Source: Lewinellaceae bacterium (GTDB taxonomy: Bacteria > Bacteroidota > Bacteroidia > Chitinophagales > Saprospiraceae). From it: a DNA stretch of 64,000 bases. Numbering within the stretch: the first letter of the stretch is position 1; each line of letters starts with the position of its first letter. Below are positions 8,521-18,800 of the stretch, piece after piece. The notes under the pieces were generated by a model that saw only the letters and a list, made by a program, of their open reading frames with translations, was not told where the DNA came from and did not search any database. A program made the position numbers and the translations under genes. The DNA is taken from assembly GCA_024644235.1 (NCBI GenBank), contig JAHELJ010000015.1, forward strand, positions 1 through 64,000, given 5' to 3'.

Positions 8521-9293
8521 TTGGGTAGTAATCTTTGACTGATTTCATTAACCGTGCGATGTGTCTCTTGCACCGTGTGGTGGATGTGGTCCATGGTGAT
8601 GAGTGGCTTATCAGGCATATCCATGATGACTTTCAGAGCCAACCAGTACTGAATAACCTCATCCACTTCGATTTGTTGAGGAGGGTAAATGGAATTGTCT
8701 GAAATCAGGAGAAGCTGTTGCCCTTGTTTTTCGACTCTCTTGAGGAGTATATCATTTTGGGTAACCAGGATGTAAGCTTCATTGTTTTTAAGATCTTCAA
8801 AATTTTTTTTGACAGTCAGGATATATGAACCCGATGGGATCGGTATCATACTATCACCTTCGATTTGAAAAATGCGTTTGGTGCCAGGTTCATAACTTCC
8901 CATGTCCCAGCTGATTTTTGGTAAGGTGCGTATGAAAGAGGGATCTGCGTAATCACTGAGGTAGCCTGCCTGGGCTTGATGATCTGACGGGACGACATCG
9001 ATTAGTTCTGTCCCTTCAAGATCAACACTGACCGGAAAATAGATTTCATTGTCAGAAATTCTAAGCTGCTGTGAAGGGTCAACAGAAGTGTAATCCGTGT
9101 CGAATAGGGCATCCATGGGCACTCCAAATAATCTTGCAATCGCATATAGGGTTTTAGCGGGAGGTGTATTGCCATCATCGGCCTCATAGCTGGCGTACGT
9201 ACTTTTTTTCAAGCCCAGTGCTTGTGCCATTTCTTCCTGGGTTGAGTACTGCTTCTTGCGAAGGGTTTTCAGATTTTTGGCCAGTAAATCCAT
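8517..9293 (-). CDS. XRE-S24 (LexA/CI-like) self-cleaving transcriptional repressor, 258 aa
   Basis: Residues about 5-62 are an XRE helix-turn-helix (QEEMAQALGLKKSTYASYE). The C-terminal half is a peptidase S24 domain: probable cleavage bond Ala109-Gly110 (QAQAGYL), nucleophile Ser148 (EGDSMIPI) and general base Lys185 (ILLKRV). The 37-residue Ser-Lys spacing equals that of LexA. It is divergent from a Y-family polymerase and a DnaE2-like polymerase, which suggests it represses them and is cleaved upon RecA activation after DNA damage. It may also control itself through the palindromes at 9311-9355. The domain assignment is firm; the target genes are inferred. Confidence 0.88.
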   Translation of the reverse strand: MDLLAKNLKTLRKKQYSTQEEMAQALGLKKSTYASYEADDGNTPPAKTLYAIARLFGVPMDALFDTDYTSVDPSQQLRISDNEIYFPVSVDLEGTELIDVVPSDHQAQAGYLSDYADPSFIRTLPKISWDMGSYEPGTKRIFQIEGDSMIPIPSGSYILTVKKNFEDLKNNEAYILVTQNDILLKRVEKQGQQLLLISDNSIYPPQQIEVDEVIQYWLALKVIMDMPDKPLITMDHIHHTVQETHRTVNEISQRLLPK

Positions 9294-9310
9294 TTTAAAT
9301 AGAGCATTAT

Positions 9311-9355
9311 TGCTTAATAAGCATTTTAAATATACATTTGTCTATTGTAAATAGA
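9311..9355. promoter_or_regulatory. Candidate operators of the S24 repressor (two palindromes)
   Basis: The 206-base gap between the divergent repressor and polymerase genes is very A+T rich. It carries TGCTTA-A-TAAGCA at 9311-9323 and TCTATT-GTA-AATAGA at 9341-9355, both perfect inverted repeats. AAATAGA also recurs at 9297-9303, next to the repressor start. The position fits a shared operator/promoter zone. The two palindromes differ in sequence, so at most one may be the true operator. Confidence 0.4.
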
Positions 9356-9499
9356 TTATAAATATAGTTAAAATAGTTTTTAGGTATGTAGTATGCAGTT
9401 TTGCCTCATGGCCTTTTTCACCTTTTTAATCCTTAACCGTTGATCCTTAACCTTTTAAACCCTTAACTCATCGACTTCAAGAACAGGCATATTGTACAC

Positions 9500-10639
9500 A
9501 TGGATATCGACACATTTTTTGTGTCGTGTCAGCGTCTGATCGATCCAGGTCTGATTGGTAGGCCGGTGATAGTAGGGGGTAAATCAGAGCGTGGGGTAGT
9601 GGCATCTTGCAGCTACGAGGCCAGACACTTTGGGGTGCATTCGGCTATGCCGATGAAGCTGGCTTTGCGGTTGTGTCCGGATGCTATTGTTGTAAAGGGT
9701 GATATGGAGATGTATTCGAAGAAATCGGGAGAAGTCACTCAGATCATTGCGGAAGAAGCGCCCGTTTTTGAAAAGGCGAGTATAGATGAGTTCTACCTCG
9801 ACATCAGCGGGATGGATCGTTTTTTCGGCTGTTACAAATGGACGTCTGAGCTAAGACAAAAGATCGTCAGTCATACGGGGCTTCCGATTTCGTTTGGCTT
9901 GTCACCGACCAAGACAGTGAGCAAGATTGCAACTAATGAAGCCAAGCCACAGGGTCAGTTGCAGATTCATTTCGAAGAGGTGAGACCATTTCTCGATCCG
10001 TTGTCGATTTCAAAGATTCCGATGATAGGCAGTGCTACCTACAAGACCTTGTCTAGGATTGGGATCCGCACGATTAGGACATTAGCTGCTATTCCGGAAG
10101 AAGTATTGGTGAGGCTATTGGGGAAGAATGGGGTAGCCCTGTTCAAGAAAGCTAATGGGATCGATTCCGCCCCGGTTGTTCAGTACAGTGAGCGGAAATC
10201 CATTTCTACCGAACGGACATTCATGCGTGACTCCATGGATATAGGCCGGATTAAGGCATTACTAGTCCAGATGATAGAAAGCCTATGTTACCAACTTCGT
10301 TCGGAACAAAGAGTGGCATCAGTGATTGCAGTAAAGATCCGTTATACCAATTTCGACACCCATACGCAACAAGCCAGGATACCCTACACCTCCTGCGATC
10401 ATTTGCTCATCCAGCGTGCGATGGAGTTATTTGATAAAGTTTATGAGCGCCGTATGATGATCCGGTTGGTAGGAGTTCGGCTTTCCGGATTGGTGCAGGG
10501 TGATTACCAGATCAATTTGTTTGATGAAGTGACCGTCATCAATTTATACCAGGCTATGGATCGTGTGCGCAACCGGTTTGGCAAATATGCCATTCAACGA
10601 GCTTCCTCCATTGGTGCATTAACACGCGATAATACCTAA
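9500..10639 (+). CDS. Y-family DNA polymerase (DinB/ImuB-like), 379 aa
   Basis: The N-terminal metal site DIDTFF and the palm motif KASIDEFYLDIS are intact, so it should be catalytically active. Also visible are the fingers region (VASCSYEARHFGV), the SFGLSPTKTVSKIA segment, thumb helix-hairpin-helix elements (ISKIPMIGSATYKTLSRIGI) and a little-finger domain from about residue 240. The ATG at 9500 begins directly with MDIDTFF; the frame is closed upstream by a TAA with no other ATG, so this start is the only good one, though it lacks the few residues usually before this motif. The next gene starts six bases after its stop. Confidence 0.9.
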   Translation: MDIDTFFVSCQRLIDPGLIGRPVIVGGKSERGVVASCSYEARHFGVHSAMPMKLALRLCPDAIVVKGDMEMYSKKSGEVTQIIAEEAPVFEKASIDEFYLDISGMDRFFGCYKWTSELRQKIVSHTGLPISFGLSPTKTVSKIATNEAKPQGQLQIHFEEVRPFLDPLSISKIPMIGSATYKTLSRIGIRTIRTLAAIPEEVLVRLLGKNGVALFKKANGIDSAPVVQYSERKSISTERTFMRDSMDIGRIKALLVQMIESLCYQLRSEQRVASVIAVKIRYTNFDTHTQQARIPYTSCDHLLIQRAMELFDKVYERRMMIRLVGVRLSGLVQGDYQINLFDEVTVINLYQAMDRVRNRFGKYAIQRASSIGALTRDNT

Positions 10640-10645
10640 ATATAC

Positions 10646-13600
10646 ATGTATCTCAATTGTCACTCTTATTATTCATTGAGATATGGAACTATTCCGGTAG
10701 AAACCCTGGTAGAAGATGCTGCCAAGGCTGGAATCGAAGCCTTGGCATTGACAGACGTGAATGCGACTACCGGTGTATATGATTTCATAAAATCATGCCG
10801 TGAGCACAGTATCCATCCAGTCATCGGCATGGAATTCAGAGAGGATAATCAACTTCAATACATCGGTCTGGCAAAAAATAATGAAGGTTTTCACGAGTTA
10901 AATTCGTTTCGGACAAAGTTGAATATTATTAAAGAGTCACTACCTGACAGAGCTCCGGATTTTAACAATGTTTATATCATTTATCCTTTTGAAAAAGCAC
11001 CACAGGTTTTAAAGGAAAATGAGTACGTAGGTGTCAGGATTAGAGATAGATTCAAAATTCAGAATTCTCCTTATGGGAGTCGAAAACATAAGTTGGTGGT
11101 GTTGCATCCGGTCACTTTTAGAAATAAATCTGGGTATAACCTGCATAGACTGCTTCGGTGTATTGATAATAATGTCATTTTATCAATGCTTAAAGGAGAT
11201 GCTTTTGCCCAAGAGAATGAATTTATGATTTCTCCATCGGAATTAAAAGAAATGTTTTCCATATTTCCCGAAACTTTGGATAATGCCAATCGAATTCTGG
11301 AGTCATGCCAGTTTGATTTTAATTTTATCGAACCTAAGAATAAACAAACATATACCGGAACCCGATACGGAGATAAGGAATTGTTACAAAAATTAATTAA
11401 TGATGGATTTTCATACCGATATGTAAAAAATAATAAAATTGCTCTCGAACGGGTACAAAAAGAATTAGAAATTATTGATGATCTGGGATTTGGAGGTTAT
11501 TTTTTGTGCACATGGGATATTGTCAGATATAGTTTATCCAGGGAGTTTTATCATGTAGGAAGGGGAAGCGGGGCAAATTCAATAGTAGCCTATATTTTAA
11601 AAATAACCAATGTTTGTCCGATCCAGCTTAATCTCTATTTCGAACGATTCCTAAATCCGGCTAGAAAAGCTCCTCCTGATTTCGATATTGATTGGAGCTG
11701 GAAAGACCGGGATGAAATTCTGGATTATATATTCAAACGGTTTGATCCCGAATGTACTGCATTTTGCGGCACGATTGGATCGTTTAAGCACCGGTCTATT
11801 CATCGTGAATTAGGTAAAGTCCTTGGCTTGGCAAAGGCAGAAATAGATGAATTATCTGGAAATCCACGTGAGTTGCACAGTCAAAGCAGGGAGGTGCGAC
11901 TTATTCACAAATATGCAGATATGCTCCACACATTTCCCAATCAAAGATCCATGCATGCCTGCGGTGTGTTGATCAGTGAACAGCCACTCACGTATTACAC
12001 AGCCATGGACTTTCCCCCAAAGGGATTTAAGACTGCCCAATTTGATATGTATATCGCTGAGGATATTGGATTTGAGAAATTGGATGTCCTTAGTCAGCGG
12101 GGATTGGGTACCATAAAATCTACAATAGACTTGGTGAAGGAGACCAAAGGAGAGGAAATCGATTTTAATGATACCAACATATACATAGATCATCCCATTT
12201 GCAATGAAATGTTGTCGCGGGGGCGTACGATAGGTTGCTTTTATGTTGAGTCTCCAGCTATGAGGGGCTTGCTGAGGAGGCTGAGAGCCAATAATTATAA
12301 TATTCTGGTTGCTGCTTCAAGTGTAATCCGGCCAGGAGTAGCCAAATCCGGAATGCTACGTGAATTTCAATATCGTCATAATAATCCTGATGATTTTGAA
12401 TATTTCCATCCTGTCTTTGAAGAGCACTTGGGAGAGACTTATGGAATTATGGTATATCAGGAAGATGTCATAAAGATTGCGCACTATTTTGGTGGATTGG
12501 ATATGGCTGATGCAGATATTCTGCGAAGGGGCATGTCAGGAAAAACCCGATCAGCAAAAGAATTGGAGAAAGTAAAAGATCGTTTTTTTCAAAATTGCAA
12601 AAAACTAGGATACACTGATGAATTAACAAACGAAGTATATCGTCAGATAGAATCATTTGCAGGATATTCATTTTGCAAATCACATTCAGCAAGTTATGCC
12701 GTTGAATCTTACCTGGCACTTTATCTGAAAGCACATCATCCTTTAGAATTTATGGTGTCAGCTATTAATAATTTCGGTGGATTTTACCGAAAGGAAGTTT
12801 ATTTCCATGAGGCCAAAATGGCAGGGGGATTAGTAAGGCCTCCTTGTGTGAATGAAAGTGATGTTTTAGCCTGTTTGAAGGGAAATGAGATTTATATAGG
12901 CTTTGGATCAATTGAAGGATTTAATTTGAAGATCTCTGAGCAGATTGTGAAGGAGAGAGAAAATGGGGCATATCTTTCTTTTATCGATTTTATTGATAGA
13001 ATACATATTGGAATCGAACATTTGGAATTGCTGATTTTTTCAGGAGCATTTCGATTTACCGGAAAACCCAAAAATGAGCTTATTCTCGAGTCAAGGATGT
13101 TGTTTAATAAAAACAAGGCAAATAGACCCAAAACCGCAAAATTATTTAGAGAACCTCCTACCAGGGAGTGGAGTTTTCCGAAGCTGGAACGAGATGCTTT
13201 TGAAGATTCCTTTGATGAAATTGAAATTATTGGATTTCCAGTTACTCATAATCCATTTGAACTACTGAAAACAAAATATCGTGGTGATACTCTAGTAAGA
13301 GATCTATTGGATAAAGAAGATCGGACAATTCGATTGGTAGGATATCTGGTTGCCAGAAAAGATGTTCCAACCAATCGGGGACATATGAATTTTGGAACCT
13401 GGGTAGACTGCGAAGGGGCATTTTTTGACACTACACATTTTCCAGAGATTCTACGAAGATGGCCATTCAGAGGTCCTGGTTGCTATCTGATGCAAGGAAA
13501 GGTTGTAGTGGAGTTTGGGTTTCCTTCTGTGGAAATAGAAAAAATCGAAAAATTGCCCATGATTCCTGATCCTAGATATGAGGATAAAAGAGTAAGAGCT

Positions 13601-13711
13601 AAACTTAAAGATAGCTCAAATACATCACCCAAGCCTCTTACCAGGGCTCCATATCCGTCAAAGAAAGAAGTTGATAAAATTTATCGAAAAACGAATCCTG
13701 GCAAAGATTAA
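10646..13711 (+). CDS. DNA polymerase III alpha subunit, error-prone DnaE2-like, 1021 aa
   Basis: A C-family polymerase: [14 protein letters not shown], the catalytic PPDFDIDW and YQEDVIKIA are present, as are the helix-hairpin-helix region and an OB fold near residues 895-970 ([12 protein letters not shown]). The N-terminal PHP domain lacks metal ligands (NCHSYYS where an H-x-H is expected; TDV instead of TDH), so no proofreading is expected. It is shorter than most replicative DnaE proteins. Location after a Y-family polymerase and an S24 repressor marks it as the mutagenic DnaE2 type. Sampled lines are far more A+T rich than the polymerase gene before it. Its stop overlaps that of the convergent transketolase gene by four bases. 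Confidence 0.88.
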   Translation: MYLNCHSYYSLRYGTIPVETLVEDAAKAGIEALALTDVNATTGVYDFIKSCREHSIHPVIGMEFREDNQLQYIGLAKNNEGFHELNSFRTKLNIIKESLPDRAPDFNNVYIIYPFEKAPQVLKENEYVGVRIRDRFKIQNSPYGSRKHKLVVLHPVTFRNKSGYNLHRLLRCIDNNVILSMLKGDAFAQENEFMISPSELKEMFSIFPETLDNANRILESCQFDFNFIEPKNKQTYTGTRYGDKELLQKLINDGFSYRYVKNNKIALERVQKELEIIDDLGFGGYFLCTWDIVRYSLSREFYHVGRGSGANSIVAYILKITNVCPIQLNLYFERFLNPARKAPPDFDIDWSWKDRDEILDYIFKRFDPECTAFCGTIGSFKHRSIHRELGKVLGLAKAEIDELSGNPRELHSQSREVRLIHKYADMLHTFPNQRSMHACGVLISEQPLTYYTAMDFPPKGFKTAQFDMYIAEDIGFEKLDVLSQRGLGTIKSTIDLVKETKGEEIDFNDTNIYIDHPICNEMLSRGRTIGCFYVESPAMRGLLRRLRANNYNILVAASSVIRPGVAKSGMLREFQYRHNNPDDFEYFHPVFEEHLGETYGIMVYQEDVIKIAHYFGGLDMADADILRRGMSGKTRSAKELEKVKDRFFQNCKKLGYTDELTNEVYRQIESFAGYSFCKSHSASYAVESYLALYLKAHHPLEFMVSAINNFGGFYRKEVYFHEAKMAGGLVRPPCVNESDVLACLKGNEIYIGFGSIEGFNLKISEQIVKERENGAYLSFIDFIDRIHIGIEHLELLIFSGAFRFTGKPKNELILESRMLFNKNKANRPKTAKLFREPPTREWSFPKLERDAFEDSFDEIEIIGFPVTHNPFELLKTKYRGDTLVRDLLDKEDRTIRLVGYLVARKDVPTNRGHMNFGTWVDCEGAFFDTTHFPEILRRWPFRGPGCYLMQGKVVVEFGFPSVEIEKIEKLPMIPDPRYEDKRVRAKLKDSSNTSPKPLTRAPYPSKKEVDKIYRKTNPGKD

Positions 13712-15705
13712 CTTATCCCTTTCAATGCTTTCATAGCTCTTGCTGCAACATTCTTTGGAGTCAGACCAAATTGCTGATACAGCTCCTGGTATGGAGCTGA
13801 AGCTCCATAATGATCTAATCCAATTATGTCCCCACGCGGTCCAACATACTTATGCCAGGACAACGTGGCACCTGCTTCTATAGCCAACCTAACCGAATTC
13901 TTATCACCCAACACTTTATTCCGGTACACTCGGGTCTGCCTATCAAATAGTTCAGTGGAAGGCATTGAAACTATCCGAACTTTAATGCCCTGCTCATTTA
14001 GAATTCTTTTAGCATCTATGGCGATTTCTACTTCTGATCCGGAAGCAATTAAGATCAACTTATATCCTTTGTCATCCACTAAAACATACCCACCCTTTTG
14101 AGTATTTGAGGCGGCAGCCATTTTTTCTTTTCTACGATCATAGATTGGAAGATTTTGTCTGGTCAGCACTAATGCCGTAGGGCCGGTCTTACGCTGCAGA
14201 GCAATCTTCCAGGCTTCTACAGTTTCATTAGCATCCATTGGTCTTAGCAACACCAGATTGGGCATGGCTCGTAATGAAGCAAGGTGCTCGATGGGTTGAT
14301 GAGTAGGACCATCTTCACCTAGCCCAATTGAATCATGGGTCAATACATAGATAGATTGTATTCCCATCAGGGCAGCCAGTCGCATCGACGGGCGCATATA
14401 ATCTGTGAATACAAAAAAGGTTCCACCGTAAGGAATTACTCCTCCATGCAAAGCCATCCCATTCATGATTGCAGCCATAGCGTGTTCTCTCACTCCATAA
14501 TGAACATATCTTCCTTGTGGTTCTGCTTTGCTAAAGGCCTTTTCCCCTTTCGGAAATGTCTTATTAGAAGGAGTAAGATCTGCGGATCCACCCATCAGCG
14601 CTGGAACATGATTGGCAAGGTAATCCAACACTTTTCCAGAAGCCGAACGGGTAGCTATCTTCCCGGTATCGAAAGCAGGAACTGCCATGGCAGTTTCACT
14701 AACTTCTTTTTGAAGGCACGCTTCGAAAAGCTTTGCTCGGGTAGGATATGTCAACCGGTATTTCTTATACTTTTCCTTCCATCGTTTTTCGGCAATTACT
14801 CCCTGGCGTTTTGCTTTTTCCTTTAATTTTTTCATCGGAGGGGAAACATAGAAAGACTTGTTTACCGGTAGACCCAGTACCTCCTTTGTCAACCGCGCTT
14901 CCACTTTGCCGAGCGGAGAGCCATGTACCGATTCGGTACCTGCTTTGTTAGGACTTCCATATCCTATAATGGTTCTGCAAGCGATCAGAGATGGTTGGTC
15001 AGTTGCATGAGCAGCTTCAATTGAAGACTTGATCGCATCAAGGTCGTGCCCGTCTATCTTTTGAGTATGCCAGCCATAGGCCTTGAATCGTTGAATCACG
15101 TTTTCGCTGAATGACAAATCAGTTTCACCATCAATACTGATATTATTGTCATCATAAAAGACAATAAGTTTATTAAGCCGATTATGTCCGGCGAAAGAAC
15201 TCGCTTCATGAGAGACGCCCTCCATTAGATCTCCGTCACTGGCGATAACATAGGTATGATGATCGACTAGTTTGTTACGGCTAGTATTGAATCGACTGGC
15301 TAAGGATTTTTCGGCAAGAGCCATTCCTACTGCATTTGAGATCCCTTGACCCAGAGGACCTGTGGTCGTTTCGACCCCGGGTGTTTCGTGATACTCAGGA
15401 TGTCCGGCTGTTTTACTTTTCCATTGACGGAATCGCTTCAACTCCTTTAAGGGTAAGTTATATCCAAATAGATGAAGAAGGCTGTATACTAGCATGCTCC
15501 CATGACCGGCAGACAGGACAAACCGATCTCGGTCAAACCAGGAAGGATTCTTAGGATTGTGCTTCAAGAACTGCGTCCAAAGTACAGCAGCAACATCTGC
15601 CATGCCAAGTGGTAAACCCGGATGACCAGAATTGGCGGATTCTACTCCGTCAATAGAAAGCCCCCTAATAATCTGCGCCAGTTCCTGAATTTCCTTTTTA
15701 TTCAT
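13708..15705 (-). CDS. tkt: Transketolase, 665 aa
   Basis: A full-length transketolase in the usual three-domain layout. The N-terminal thiamine-diphosphate domain has [43 protein letters not shown] and the cofactor motif [13 protein letters not shown]. The second domain has the catalytic Glu segment [20 protein letters not shown] and a [17 protein letters not shown] loop. It transfers two-carbon units in the pentose phosphate pathway in the cytoplasm. The start has an open leader of about 190 bases shared with the divergent tamB; a loose GCAAAGTAA (15752-15760) resembles the complement of a Bacteroidota -7 box. Confidence 0.97.
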   Translation of the reverse strand: MNKKEIQELAQIIRGLSIDGVESANSGHPGLPLGMADVAAVLWTQFLKHNPKNPSWFDRDRFVLSAGHGSMLVYSLLHLFGYNLPLKELKRFRQWKSKTAGHPEYHETPGVETTTGPLGQGISNAVGMALAEKSLASRFNTSRNKLVDHHTYVIASDGDLMEGVSHEASSFAGHNRLNKLIVFYDDNNISIDGETDLSFSENVIQRFKAYGWHTQKIDGHDLDAIKSSIEAAHATDQPSLIACRTIIGYGSPNKAGTESVHGSPLGKVEARLTKEVLGLPVNKSFYVSPPMKKLKEKAKRQGVIAEKRWKEKYKKYRLTYPTRAKLFEACLQKEVSETAMAVPAFDTGKIATRSASGKVLDYLANHVPALMGGSADLTPSNKTFPKGEKAFSKAEPQGRYVHYGVREHAMAAIMNGMALHGGVIPYGGTFFVFTDYMRPSMRLAALMGIQSIYVLTHDSIGLGEDGPTHQPIEHLASLRAMPNLVLLRPMDANETVEAWKIALQRKTGPTALVLTRQNLPIYDRRKEKMAAASNTQKGGYVLVDDKGYKLILIASGSEVEIAIDAKRILNEQGIKVRIVSMPSTELFDRQTRVYRNKVLGDKNSVRLAIEAGATLSWHKYVGPRGDIIGLDHYGASAPYQELYQQFGLTPKNVAARAMKALKGIS

Positions 15706-15899
15706 GGTTAATTGATTAGTGCTTTAGTCGATAGGATTGACTTGAAAGGAGGCAAAGTAAATAAATAACTTTTGAAAGCTTGAGGAGGTAATGAGATGAA
15801 TCATTCGATCGTTTGCATAGCATTAGTGATTTTACCGTGACAATCGGATTAGATTACGTCTCTATATTCTAAAATTGTTGAGAAACCGTCTGGTAGATA

Positions 15900-18800
15900 A
15901 TGCGTAAGGCCTCGAAGTGGTTGGTCAGATCACTGGCAATCCTTGTCGGACTGCTATTGCTTTTAGGTGTTCTTATACAATTGCCAGTAGTGCAAACAGA
16001 GGTGGCTGGGTGGCTTGTCAAGAAACTCTCCAACTCATTGAATACTAAGATAGAAATTGAAAGAGTGCGTATCTCTTTCTTTACTTCAATTGAACTCCAT
16101 GGAGTATACATTGAGGATCAGTCTTCGGATACGCTTTTCCTAAGTGACCGGATGTACCTTGATTTAAGTGCTTTCTCGCTCTGGAAGAAAAAGCTGCACT
16201 TGAAGCAAACCACGATAGAAGGAGTGAAGTTTTCTCTTCACCAGTCGGATACATCGTCAAACATCGATTTTCTGCTTGATGCTTTTAAATCAGATGGATC
16301 GGTAAAGGAACCCTGGGAGATCAGTTTGAAAGAAATCAACCTCATGGATCTTGCCTTCAGTATGTACCAAAGCCATCGTGATGCCACAGTAAATGTGACC
16401 CTTGGCTCCCTTCACACAGATCTTGCACGTTCGGATCTTTCGCAACGACGAATCTATATCGATGGATTGGACCTTGACCAGTTAAGGGTAGATATAGCAC
16501 CTCAACTTCAATCGACACACCCTGATGATGGGAAAGGTGTACCTGGTACTTTCGTCCTTCCACATATAGATTGGGAGATTCTACTAAATGATCTACTAGT
16601 TACAGAGAGCCAGGTTATTACTTCCAATCCATCTACTACCAGAGTGAGTGGATTTGATCCCCGGAATCTGATGCTTGAAGAAGTGGCGATTTATATCAAT
16701 CGGGCTCAGTGGACTGGCAACGATCTCACCGCAGAGTTGGAGAGCGCGTCTTTTCGTGATCCCAGAGGATTCTATTTGCAGCAGATGGCTGCTGGAATTC
16801 AAATCGATTCAAATCGTATCGATCTGGACAATTTGATTGCATTAACACCACAGTCAAAGATTGAAAACTCATCTTCTCTAGAGTTCATCAGAGGCAGGGA
16901 TCAATCTGAGGTAAGATACCAGTTGGATTTTGGTTCGACTAATATTGTCAGGAGAGACCTAAATTATTTCTCAGAGTACCTCCAGAAAGTACTGTCTTTT
17001 ATCAACATAAAAGAGATTGACAATATGCGTTTAGCAGGCAGGATTATGGGGGACAGGTCATCAGTGATACTGAATAGTGTTCAACTAGGAGCAGGTGAGT
17101 TATTGGAAGCACGGTTAGATGCGAGAATTTCAAACTTAGGAGGAGCCCCGGAGGAGATTGAGCTTGACGTTCGAGGAATGAAATTAAGCACTTCTCAAGA
17201 TGGATTTACGCGACTCACAGGAATCAGCTGGTCCCCATCACTCAGACATCTGGGACGGATCCAACTTGAAGGTAAGGCCAGGGGAGGATTGCAGGAACTG
17301 GTATTTGATCAGCTAGATCTGGAAACTGATGCTGCCACCGCAGTGAGTCTGACAGGTGTGGTTCGACACCTCAATGATGCTAAGAAATTAGAGGGTGATC
17401 TGGAGATCCATGCACTGAAAGCCCATGCAGATGACCTCACAGGGATTATTTCAGATACCCTGCAAAGTACTTTGTCCAATTTTGGCCTGGTGACTTACAA
17501 TGGGGTCGTAAAAGGTGATTTGAAAAACCTATTTCTCAAGGGTCATGCAGACACGGAAATCGGCTGTCTCGAGGCTGATTTAGACATGGTGTTTTCGGAT
17601 GATCATAAGACGGGTCGTTACTCCGGGGTCTTAGCCATGGAGCAATTCAGAATTGGACAAATGATCGGAGATCCTGAGCTGGATTGGATCACTTTCCGAG
17701 CGAATGGTGACGGTTCAGGATTTACATTAAATGATCTAGAGGGAAAAGTTAATCTGGAAATAGATAGTTTTCATTACAGGCAATATGTATATCACGACCT
17801 GACATTCAGCGGGCAGATCGAGAGAGGCAAACTCAATGGACTCATATCATCAAAAGATCCCAATCTGGGCTTTGATTTTGAAGGGTTGATTGATTTGACA
17901 GATTCGATTCCCCATTATTCATTTGAGATGCAATTAGAAAATGCGGATCTAAATGCTACCAATTTGGTAGAGCAGGATTTGCAGATTGGTGGATTTGTGA
18001 AGGCCGAAGGGAGAGGTAGCAATTTCGATGACCTTCTGGGGAATATCTCTTTTCAGAATGTCAACTTGAAATCAGATAGCCTAATGTACCAGGTAGATAA
18101 TCTCAGTATGAGTGCATCACAAGATCAGGGATCACGAAGTCTATCCCTGGCTGGGGATGATTTCAAGGTGGTGCTTGACGGTCAATTTCAGCTTTCGTTA
18201 TTGGCATTGTCAGTTAGAGAAGCTTTAAGTCGATACTATACTTTGGAGGGTATCGATTCACTGGATAGAACGAGGATTAGTGGGGTTCCTCAGAATTTTA
18301 AGTTTGCTCTGCGATTTTTTGATCCCATGCCGTTCAAAATCTTTCTACCCGAGCTGAACACATTCGATTCAGTGGTCATTGAAGGTCGATTTATGTCTGA
18401 GTGGCCAGAGATTGATTTCAACGCTGTTGTAACCAATATCTCTTATCAGGATTTCTATTCAGATAGTCTGGTGGTCGATATGGTAGGTAGGGAAGATGAC
18501 TTACACGTTGGTCTTTCCGGAAGAGCCCTTCAGATAGGGAAAATTGCAGAATATCCCTCGGTGAATTTCAATGGCCACATAAAGAATGATAGCATAGATT
18601 GGGATATAGCTGCAAGCGCAGATTCGATCGGGAGGAAGATTTGGGTGGATGGTACTTTGACCCAAGATGGAGATCTACTGCAGTTAACCCTTGAAGATAG
18701 TTTACGAGCAGGTGGCTACTTATGGTCGTTGGACAAGGCAAATCAGATTTTATATCGACCAGGATATATATTGGTTGATCACTTGAGTTTGCAGCATCTA

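Noticed and set aside
9500..10639. ImuB (inactive Y-family subunit) identity
   Set aside because: Catalytic Asp/Glu residues (DIDTFF, SIDEF) are intact, unlike classical ImuB.
15752..15760. GCAAAGTAA as a tkt promoter -7 box
   Set aside because: It only approximates TAnnTTTG on the minus strand and no -33 TTTG lies at a good distance.
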